From NCBI GenBank assembly GCA_021204715.1, contig JAJPYW010000137.1, forward strand, positions 1 through 5,015: 5,015 nucleotides of DNA, given 5' to 3'. The position numbers were made by a program, and so were the translations under genes. Under the pieces are notes generated by a model. The model was not told the origin of the DNA. It searched no databases and saw only the letters and a list, made by a program, of their open reading frames with translations. Position 1 is the first letter of the stretch, and each line of letters starts with the position of its first letter. Positions 1-4,763 of the stretch are shown in pieces. The stretch comes from Prevotellaceae bacterium (GTDB lineage: Bacteria > Bacteroidota > Bacteroidia > Bacteroidales > Bacteroidaceae).

Positions 1-69
1 GACATGAAGTTGAATTATATTCTACGAATTATCTGCCTTTGAAACCTTACCCCCCACCCCCACACATAA

Positions 70-88
70 TTATCGGGTGAGCCGATAA
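70..88. repeat. Short hairpin before the first 23-bp repeat array
   Basis: A perfect inverted repeat with 7-bp arms (TTATCGG and CCGATAA) and a 5-nt loop. No T-run follows on the plus strand, so it is a poor intrinsic terminator in that direction. It lies immediately before the tandem repeat starting at 87 and overlaps its first bases. It could be the end of a transcription unit lying left of the window. No function can be assigned. Confidence 0.4.
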
Positions 89-178
89 AGGATCTTCATT
101 CAGCAGGATAAAGGATCTTCATTCAGCAGGATAAAAGAGTTTCATTCAGCAGAATAAAGGAGCCTCTTGCCGACACTC
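87..178. repeat. 23-bp tandem repeat array, about 3.5 units
   Basis: Units start at 87, 110, 133 and 156. The first two (87-109 and 110-132) are identical. The third matches at 19 of 23 positions, and the fourth keeps only its first bases (AAAGGAG). The core CATTCAGCAG recurs at 97, 120 and 143. The preceding stretch ends in GAGCCGAT, which resembles the end of a unit and may be a decayed copy. Because 23 is not a multiple of three the array cannot encode a peptide repeat, and no open frame here looks like a gene. It lies downstream of the 3' end of the minus-strand rnpB. The remaining bases 1-69 show only a C-rich run at about 50-60 and no recognisable gene. Confidence 0.9.
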
Positions 179-224
179 CCCTATATTCTCCTCGCTGAAG
201 TCCTTTACATTCCAAGGACAACAC

Positions 225-249
225 TTGTACAGAGTAAGAAAAAGAAAAG
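225..249 (-). terminator. U-rich tail at the 3' end of rnpB
   Basis: Read on the minus strand, the P1 stem of the RNase P RNA is followed at once by GCTTTTCTTTTTCTTA. The closing stem plus an interrupted T-tract resembles an intrinsic terminator and probably ends the transcript. The T-tract is broken by C residues, so termination efficiency is uncertain. Confidence 0.5.
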
Positions 250-648
250 CAGTCGGCCTGTAAGCCGGGTTCTGTACCTTTGCCGGGACGCTTCCGCTCG
301 CGCGGCAGGCCTCTGCACAAAGGTGCCTGTCATTTATCTGCGCCTCATGTCACCATGAAGGCTTTAGCGGTCTACCCTCCGGCATGGAGCGAGCAACTCT
401 CGTGGCGCCGGTTTACATGACCTTGCAACTCCCAAGACGCACAGCCCTTGCGTCGCCGCAAGGCTGGTGGGCTCTTACCCCACCTTCTCACCCTTACCTC
501 CCCGCACGGGGCGGGGGCGGCGGTTGTTTTCTTCTGCGTGGCTCTACCCTCGCGGACAGCTTTCTGTTAGGAAGTGGGACGCTCTGTGTTGCCCGGACTT
601 TCCTCTTGCGGCCAAGCGGCCGCAAGCGACAGGCCGGCCAACTGCTTT
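246..648 (-). ncRNA. rnpB: RNase P RNA, bacterial type A (catalytic subunit of ribonuclease P)
   Basis: This is the ribozyme that removes the 5' leader from precursor tRNAs; it works with the protein subunit RnpA. Read on the minus strand it carries the universally conserved blocks in order: GAGGAAAGTCCGGGC (plus coordinates 591-605), the P11/P12-region block with GGTGGGGTAAGAGCCCACC (466-495), GGAGGGTAGACC (369-380), and the 3' signature ACAGAACCCGGCTTA (261-275). The two ends pair as a 12-bp P1 helix, AAAGCAGTTGGC (637-648) with GCCGACTGCTTT (246-257), including one G-U pair. This fixes the limits and gives a length of about 403 nt, normal for type A. A perfect P3 stem (CTTGCGGCC with GGCCGCAAG) is also visible near 604-625. 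Open frames crossing this region are shadows. Ends are inferred from pairing, so they may be off by a few bases. Confidence 0.97.
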
Positions 649-655
649 ATGCCGG

Positions 656-663
656 CAAAGTTA
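656..663 (-). promoter_or_regulatory. rnpB promoter, -7 box TAACTTTG
   Basis: On the minus strand TAACTTTG matches the Bacteroides primary-sigma -7 consensus TAnnTTTG exactly. It ends 7 nt before the first base of the P1 helix (648), so transcription would start at about the mature 5' end. No good -33 TTTG is present at the usual 19-21 nt distance; the corresponding bases read GGAA. The box lies inside a 16-nt sequence that is almost exactly repeated in the divergent promoter at 734-749. Confidence 0.8.
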
Positions 664-716
664 CGCATTTTCGGGCAGATACCTTCCGGCGCGACTGCTT
701 TTTCTTCCCCGAAGCC

Positions 717-748
717 TATGGCCGTTACAGAATAAATGCGTAGCTTTG
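717..748 (+). promoter_or_regulatory. Divergent promoter for the NlpC/P60 peptidase gene
   Basis: TAGCTTTG at 741-748 matches the TAnnTTTG -7 consensus exactly, and TATG at 717-720 (consensus TTTG) sits 20 nt upstream, the expected spacing for a -33 box. Transcription would begin near 753-755, before both candidate ATG codons of the downstream peptidase gene (778 and 817). The promoter is back to back with the rnpB promoter, with the two -7 boxes about 78 bp apart. Confidence 0.7.
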
Positions 749-816
749 CTTCCTTGTAACCGCCGGCCGGCCCGTCAATGACCAAGCGGCCGCGCACAAA
801 CCACCCGAAGAAAGCC

Positions 817-2157
817 ATGCGAAAAAGAGTACACCTTATATATAAAGGTACATGCCGCCCGGCGGCATCCGTATCCGCTACCAAGTCCCGTCTTGGAACG
901 CAGTTGTTTTTCCGTTTGAAGCCGCTGCCGGTTCCTTGCTTGCAGCCGCTGCTTCCTCGTTTAAAGCCGCTGCCGGTTCCTTGCTTGAATCAGCTGCTTT
1001 TGCTCTTTAAAACTTTACCGATTCCTTCCTTGCAGCCGCTGCTCCTGCTGGGCGTATGTTTCTGCTTCGCCACTGCGGACATCAACGCCGCCCCTGCCAA
1101 AGACACCCTGCCGATAACAGCTGACAGTACGGACACTGTGCTTGAAAGCCCCGTTGCAGCCGCCTCAGGCATCCCCGTTTCCGCTTTATCTGTGAGCACC
1201 GCCCCTGCCGACACCGCCGCCACTCCCACCTTCGGCATAGTCAACCTCTCGGTGGCCACCTTGTGCGTCGCCCCCGACTTCTCTTCCGAGCCTGTCACCC
1301 AAGCCCTGCTTGGCATGCCCGTGAAGATATTGGACCGGCAGAACTGGTACCTTGTCCGGCTGCCCGACGACTACACCGCATGGGTGCACCCTGCGGCCGT
1401 ATGTCCCGTCGCTCGGGAAGCGTTGGAAGCATGGAACGCCGCCCCCAAGGTGGTGGTAACGGCCCATGCAGGCACCGTCTACGCACGTGCTGACGCCCGG
1501 TCCCAGCCTCTGTCCGACGTCGTGGCCAGCGACCGCTTGAAGTGGGAAGGCACCGTCCGCGGCTATTACCGCGTGGCCTATCCCGACGGGCGCGCGGGCT
1601 ACCTCCCGAAGGCGCTCGCCCTGCCCGAAGCGCGTTGGCGGCAGAGGCTCACGCAAGACGCCTTGTCCATCATCCGCACCGCATTCACCTTCACGGGCGT
1701 GCCCTACATCTGGGCAGGAACGTCACCTAAAGGCATGGACTGCAGCGGCTTCATCCGCACGGTGCTCTACATGCACGACATCATCATCCCGCGCGACGCC
1801 TCCCGGCAAGCCTTGAAGGGCGAGCCCATAGACATTGCCTCCGATTGCAGCAACCTCCAGCCGGGCGACCTGCTCTTCTTCGGCACTAAGGCCCAAGGCG
1901 ACACGCCCCGGCGCGTTGTCCACGTGGGCATGTACATAGGCGGAAAGCGCTTCATCCACTCCCAAGGCGACGTGCACGTCGGCAGCCTCGATGCCCAAGA
2001 CGCGCTCTTCGATGCCTTCAACTTCGGCCGCCTGCTCTTCGCTACCCGCTTCCTGCCCTATATCGACAAGGAAGATGGGCTGAACACCACGGCCACCAAC
2101 CCCTATTACCAAAGTCCGCTTCCCGCCTCGCTGCTTGAGTCGGAAGAAGAAGAATGA
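817..2157 (+). CDS. Secreted NlpC/P60 cysteine peptidase with two SH3-like domains
   Basis: Probable gamma-D-glutamyl-L-diamino-acid endopeptidase (C40 family, YkfC/dipeptidyl-peptidase VI type) that trims stem peptides of peptidoglycan or its fragments outside the cytoplasm. Numbering from the ATG at 817 (446 aa): a tandem-repeat N-terminus (33-77); a hydrophobic stretch ending LLLLGVCFCFATA (to residue 87) that fits a type I signal peptide; a Ser/Thr/Ala/Pro linker (88-138); SH3-like domains at about 139-209 and 211-272; and an NlpC/P60 domain at about 278-417. The catalytic triad is visible as Cys309 (GMDCSGF), His369 (VVHVGMY) and His381 (FIHSQG). The tail ends in SEEEE. The start is uncertain. 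ATG 778 adds 13 residues. A TTG at 1000 would give a normal-length signal peptide (MLFKTLPIP...), and the long repeat-derived N-terminus supports a later start. The family call is firm; the exact substrate is inferred. Confidence 0.9.
   Translation: MRKRVHLIYKGTCRPAASVSATKSRLGTQLFFRLKPLPVPCLQPLLPRLKPLPVPCLNQLLLLFKTLPIPSLQPLLLLGVCFCFATADINAAPAKDTLPITADSTDTVLESPVAAASGIPVSALSVSTAPADTAATPTFGIVNLSVATLCVAPDFSSEPVTQALLGMPVKILDRQNWYLVRLPDDYTAWVHPAAVCPVAREALEAWNAAPKVVVTAHAGTVYARADARSQPLSDVVASDRLKWEGTVRGYYRVAYPDGRAGYLPKALALPEARWRQRLTQDALSIIRTAFTFTGVPYIWAGTSPKGMDCSGFIRTVLYMHDIIIPRDASRQALKGEPIDIASDCSNLQPGDLLFFGTKAQGDTPRRVVHVGMYIGGKRFIHSQGDVHVGSLDAQDALFDAFNFGRLLFATRFLPYIDKEDGLNTTATNPYYQSPLPASLLESEEEE
833..868. 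repeat. Two adjacent palindromes at the 5' end of the peptidase gene
   Basis: ACCTT at 833-837 and AAGGT at 845-849 flank an ATATATA centre. Directly after it, 852-868 is a perfect palindrome with 8-bp arms around one central C (ATGCCGCC / GGCGGCAT). If translation starts later than 817, these would form hairpins in the leader transcript; otherwise they lie in codons 6-18. They could also be a protein-binding site. Confidence 0.45.
874..1050 (+). repeat. Alternating ~24/21-bp tandem repeat (45-bp super-unit) inside the peptidase N-terminus
   Basis: Two related half-units alternate. Type A, starting CCGCTGCCGGTTCC, lies at 921-944, 966-989 and, diverged, 1012-1034, with a probable older copy at 874-899. 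Type B, ending CGTTTAAA or similar, lies at 900-920, 945-965, 990-1011 and 1035-1050. In codons this gives three 15-residue peptide units at 913-957, 958-1002 and 1003-1047, with core KPLPVPCL in the first two and KTLPIPSL in the third. The last unit runs into the hydrophobic core of the signal peptide. Half-unit lengths of 21-24 average near the 23 bp seen in the other spacers. Confidence 0.85.
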
Positions 2158-2270
2158 GTATGCATCTCCTTTTTCCGCACGTTTCCGCTGCCCGCCTCCT
2201 TCCTCGATTCGGAAGAAGAAGAACAATAAGCTCTCTCCCTTTCCCGTCCGGTTTTTTTGCCCGCCTCGCT
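2116..2270 (+). repeat. 69-bp tandem repeat spanning the peptidase stop codon
   Basis: CCCGCCTC recurs at 2122, 2191 and 2260, exactly 69 bp apart. Units 2122-2190 and 2191-2259 match at about 47 of 69 positions without gaps, including the run GGAAGAAGAAGAA. The third copy is only clear for its first 11 bases. The first unit contains the C-terminal codons and the TGA (2155-2157). The second is in the same frame and encodes a near-copy of the tail, PLPASFLDSEEEEQ, ending at TAA 2227-2229. The period is three times 23 and also 23 codons. Confidence 0.85.
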
Positions 2271-2421
2271 CGGTTTGTCTATAAGAGAAGGTCGGTATTC
2301 TTCTTATACCTTATATATAAGTACATCTCGATTGCCTTTTTAAGCAATAAGCTGCCTCACATATAGGTATCACCCCCTAACTTCTAAAAGTAAACGCCGA
2401 AGGGATAGAAAGGTAAAGACT

Positions 2422-2449
2422 TGTTGCATCAAGAAGCAACACCCTTTTT
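2422..2449 (+). terminator. Possible intrinsic terminator after the peptidase gene
   Basis: A 6-bp stem (TGTTGC with GCAACA) and an 8-nt loop are followed, three bases later, by TTTTT at 2445-2449. It lies about 265 bp after the stop codon, which is far for the gene's own terminator, and the stem is short and weak. It is the only stem-plus-T-run seen in this spacer. Confidence 0.35.
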
Positions 2450-2540
2450 CTCCCTACACCCCCTCCCTCTTTCTCCTTACATATTCTCCTTCTTTCTCCT
2501 TACTCCCCCTTGCGCCACCCCCTTTTCCCCGGTAAAAGAT
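2449..2540. repeat. Pyrimidine-rich 23-bp tandem repeat array, 3-4 units
   Basis: TCTCCYTAC begins units at 2449, 2472 and 2495, exactly 23 bp apart. The first and second units match at 17 of 23 positions and the first and third at 16 of 23. A fourth, poorly conserved unit would occupy 2518-2540. The plus strand is almost purine-free through 2449-2511 apart from a few A residues. The array is non-coding and sits between the peptidase gene and the putative htrA control region. Confidence 0.75.
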
Positions 2541-2546
2541 GCCTAC

Positions 2547-2613
2547 ATGTCACCCTGCTGACATTTAACACTTCTCCCTCCCTCAGAAATGCTAATTTGT
2601 CAGCCTGTGTCGT
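2547..2613 (+). promoter_or_regulatory. Candidate operator upstream of htrA: two TGTCA boxes
   Basis: ATGTCA-CCCTGC-TGACAT at 2547-2564 is a perfect 6-bp inverted repeat with a 6-nt spacer. A related element, TTGTCAGCCTGTGTCGTT, starts at 2597, so the TGTCA half-sites at 2548 and 2598 are exactly 50 bp (about five helical turns) apart. Both carry the same order TGTCA, CCTG, then a second half-site. The position about 150-210 bp before a stress-protease start suits a regulator-binding site. The protein that would bind is unknown. Confidence 0.45.
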
Positions 2614-2720
2614 TAAGCGCTGTTAAGCCCCAAATAGCCTCTGTTAAAAGAGAAGAAAAAAGGGTGCCGGTGGGTATAAGGGACTGTTTTTTGTCGTTAT
2701 TTTAACGTCCGAATGTTAAA
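2612..2720 (+). promoter_or_regulatory. GTTAA direct repeats in the htrA leader
   Basis: GTTAAGC occurs at 2612 and 2622, giving GTTAA-N5-GTTAA with a 10-bp helical period. Further GTTAA copies lie at 2643 and 2715, and CGTTA-TTT-TAACG at 2695-2707 is a perfect small inverted repeat. Direct repeats with N5 spacing are typical of OmpR/PhoB-family response-regulator sites, and E. coli degP is controlled by CpxR through GTAAA-N5-GTAAA. A comparable envelope-stress input here is an inference from layout only. Confidence 0.4.
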
Positions 2721-2758
2721 CAAACACCTGATATTAACAATCAAAAGCAACCTATAGT

Positions 2759-4288
2759 ATGAAACAGACAGCAAAAAGCATCCTTGGTATCGTCGTGGTA
2801 GTGCTCCTCAGTTCAGCCGTAGCAGGCGTTACCACGTATAAACTATTGAAGAAGGCACAGCCTGCCGCGTTCAGCGACCTCTTCCAGCAGAACCCTGCCA
2901 ACCTGCAGCTCGCAGGCTTGAGTGCGGAGAGTCTCCAGCCCGTCGACCTGACGCAAGCGGCCGAAATATCCGTACATGCCGTGGTGCACATCCGCTCCAC
3001 ACAATTGGGCAAGACGCAGACGGTGCAGTCCATGCCCGACTTCTTCGACTTCTTCTTCGGCGACGGCCGCGGGCAGCAACGACAGGTGCAGACACAGCCG
3101 CGTGTGGGCTTCGGCTCGGGGGTTATCATCTCCAAGGACGGGTACATCGTCACCAACAACCACGTGGTGGAGGGCGCCGACGAGATACAAGTGAAGCTCA
3201 ACGACGAGCGTGAGTTCAAGGGACGCGTGGTGGGCACCGACCCCTCCACCGACCTTGCCCTTTTGAAGATAAACGGCGACGACTTCCCCACGCTCTCCAT
3301 AGGCGATTCCGATGCCTTGAAAGTGGGCGAGTGGGTGCTCGCGGTGGGCAATCCTTTCAACCTGAACTCCACCGTCACGGCCGGCATTGTCAGCGCCAAG
3401 GCACGCTCCTTGGGCGGGCAGGCCTCCAACGGGCAGGCGGCCGACATCCAGTCGTTCATCCAGACAGACGCGGCCATCAACCAAGGCAACAGCGGCGGCG
3501 CGCTGGTGAACGCCAAGGGCGAGCTTGTGGGCATCAACGCCATGCTCTATTCCCCCACCGGCACCTACTCGGGCTACGGATTTGCCATCCCCACCAGCAT
3601 CATGACCAAGGTGGTGGCCGACTTGAAGCAGTATGGCGCCGTGCAGCGCGCGTTGCTCGGCATCCGCGGCAACGACCTGAGCACCACACTACAGACTGAC
3701 GAGCGCGTGGCCGAGCAAATCAAGCAGAAGGCCGAAGAACTGGGCGTCTCCGAAGGTATCTACGTGGCCGAGGTGGTAGAGGGCGGATCGGCCGCCGGCA
3801 TCTTGAAGGAGGACGATGTAATCACGTCCATAGACGGCAAGAAGCTGCACAAGTTCGCCGACCTGCAAGAGGAACTGGCCAAGCACCGCCCGGGCGATAA
3901 GGTGAAGCTCACCATCGTCCGCGCCAAGAAGGAGAAGACAGTGGAGATTACCTTGAAGAACGAGCAAGGCACCACCAAGGTGATGAAAGACGCCGGCATG
4001 GACCTGCTTGGGGCAGCTTTCAAGCCCGTCTCCAATGATGTGAAGAAACAGCTTGGCTTGAGTTACGGCCTCGAGGTGACGGGAGTGACCGAGGGCAAGA
4101 TGGCCGAGGCGGGCATCCGTAAGGGCTTCATCATCTTGAAGGCAAACGGGGTGCAGATGACCACCGCCGATGACTTGGAGAAGGTCATGAAAGAGGCCAC
4201 CAAGACGCCCGAACAAGTGCTTTTCATTACCGGCATCTTCCCGTCGGGCAAGCGCGCCAACTATGCGGTGGATTTGTCGCAGGACTAA
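2759..4288 (+). CDS. htrA: HtrA/DegP-family envelope serine protease with two PDZ domains
   Basis: Envelope protease and probable chaperone that degrades misfolded exported proteins. The 509-aa product has an N-terminal hydrophobic segment (about residues 8-27, after MKQTAKS) that is a signal peptide or an uncleaved membrane anchor. The trypsin-like domain follows with the complete triad His135 (TNNHVVEG), Asp165 (STDLALL) and Ser245 (NQGNSGGALV). A Phe-rich segment with DFFDFFFGDG at about 93-102 is in the regulatory LA-loop position of DegP-like proteins. PDZ1 spans about 290-395, with LLGI near 298-301 as the likely peptide-binding loop, and PDZ2 about 414-505. Length and order match the DegP/DegQ class. 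The ATG at 2759 has an A-rich leader and no Shine-Dalgarno, normal for Bacteroides. It is probably a single-gene unit, with a 600-bp spacer before it and a strong hairpin after it. Confidence 0.96.
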   Translation: MKQTAKSILGIVVVVLLSSAVAGVTTYKLLKKAQPAAFSDLFQQNPANLQLAGLSAESLQPVDLTQAAEISVHAVVHIRSTQLGKTQTVQSMPDFFDFFFGDGRGQQRQVQTQPRVGFGSGVIISKDGYIVTNNHVVEGADEIQVKLNDEREFKGRVVGTDPSTDLALLKINGDDFPTLSIGDSDALKVGEWVLAVGNPFNLNSTVTAGIVSAKARSLGGQASNGQAADIQSFIQTDAAINQGNSGGALVNAKGELVGINAMLYSPTGTYSGYGFAIPTSIMTKVVADLKQYGAVQRALLGIRGNDLSTTLQTDERVAEQIKQKAEELGVSEGIYVAEVVEGGSAAGILKEDDVITSIDGKKLHKFADLQEELAKHRPGDKVKLTIVRAKKEKTVEITLKNEQGTTKVMKDAGMDLLGAAFKPVSNDVKKQLGLSYGLEVTGVTEGKMAEAGIRKGFIILKANGVQMTTADDLEKVMKEATKTPEQVLFITGIFPSGKRANYAVDLSQD

Positions 4289-4391
4289 GATAAAGAAGAT
4301 TCATACATACATTTTTCTGAGTAATAGCATTAGTTAAAGTGATTAAACCGGCACTTGCTCACGGGCCGACGGCACTGACGTGAGTGACTGG

Positions 4392-4439
4392 AAACGTAGA
4401 GAAGCCGGAACGCTCGCGCGTTCCGGCTTCTCTACGTTT
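4392..4439. terminator. Long perfect hairpin after htrA, probable bidirectional terminator
   Basis: Left arm 4392-4413 and right arm 4418-4439 are perfectly complementary over 22 bp, with the tetraloop TCGC (4414-4417). The plus strand ends in TTTT and the minus strand in TTT. It starts 104 bp after the htrA stop and lies between two convergent genes, so termination in both directions is the simplest role. The stem is unusually long and free of mismatches for a terminator. A smaller inverted repeat (CTCACG with CGTGAG) lies just upstream at about 4355-4385. Bases 4289-4350 show nothing else. Confidence 0.75.
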
Positions 4440-4441
4440 TC

Positions 4442-4763
4442 GGCTTGGGTGAATGATGGCTTACAGTTACTTATATCTTTTGTTTTTGCTTTGCTACCGT
4501 GCTTATTTCCGCATCGCTAAACTACTTGTTTCCGCTTCACTGATATACCTGCTTACAACTCCTTGGAGTCGTTGTCCATAACTCCTTGGTGTAGCAATCT
4601 GCAACTCCTTGGTGTAGCAAGCACCTACTTTTTGGAGTTGGTACCATGTCTGCTATCGTGTGCTTGTTTACGCTGCTATCGTGTGGTTGCATGGTCTGCT
4701 ATTGTCCGCTTGCGTGGTCTGCCGGTATCCCCTTGCGTGCCGCGGGCGCAAGCCCTTGCTACT
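4442..4763. repeat. Degenerate 23-bp tandem repeat array, about 11-14 units
   Basis: Units in one fixed 23-bp phase start at 4488, 4511, 4534, 4557, 4580, 4603, 4626, 4649, 4672, 4695, 4718 and perhaps 4741. The register extends weakly back to 4442. Three sub-families are visible: units ending CTTGTTTMC-like (4488, 4511, 4534, 4649), units starting AACTCCTTGG (4557, 4580, 4603, with a variant at 4626), and units starting TCTGCTAT (4649, 4672, 4695, with a variant at 4718). Neighbouring units match at about 13-20 of 23 positions. The array fills the spacer from the hairpin to the stop codon of the convergent regulator. The period is not a multiple of three, so open frames here are not peptide-repeat genes. 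Confidence 0.85.

Larger units (their letters stand above)
2158..2758. other. 601-bp intergenic spacer between the peptidase gene and htrA
   Basis: No credible gene is present. The short open frame that overlaps the peptidase stop (2154-2366) is the 69-bp repeat read in another frame. In order, the spacer holds the second and third copies of that repeat, an AT-rich motif at 2308-2326, a small hairpin followed by T residues (2422-2449), a pyrimidine-rich 23-bp repeat array (2449-2540) and a block of short symmetrical and direct repeats before htrA (2547-2720). No perfect TAnnTTTG box lies upstream of htrA on the plus strand. Bases 2330-2420 show nothing I can interpret. Confidence 0.7.

Noticed and set aside
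384..781. Two plus-strand open frames of 104-119 aa
   Set aside because: They are antisense to the RNase P RNA and owe their openness to its GC-rich structure; their sequences show no protein features.
612..793. 12-bp direct repeat CCAAGCGGCCGC at 612 and 782
   Set aside because: The first copy is part of the rnpB P3 stem and the second is isolated. The match is short and GC-rich and is most likely chance.
567..884. 105-aa minus-strand open frame
   Set aside because: It runs through the divergent promoter region and into the 5' part of rnpB, including the conserved GAGGAAAGTCCGGG block, so it cannot be a protein gene. No family is recognisable.
1048..1083. Lipoprotein signal (LGVC) in the peptidase leader
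   Set aside because: Val just before the Cys is atypical for a lipobox, and ATA-D a few residues later fits signal peptidase I better. It is not excluded, but weak.
2154..2366. 70-aa open frame overlapping the peptidase stop codon (ATGA)
   Set aside because: The overlap looks like translational coupling, but the frame reads the 69-bp tandem repeat and AT-rich spacer out of frame and has no recognisable domain.
2752..3543. 263-aa minus-strand open frame opposite htrA
   Set aside because: The plus strand here encodes the complete HtrA catalytic triad. The antisense frame is a codon-bias shadow.
4442..4763. CRISPR array
   Set aside because: The periodicity is 23 bp with no separate spacers between repeats, units are degenerate, and no cas genes are nearby.
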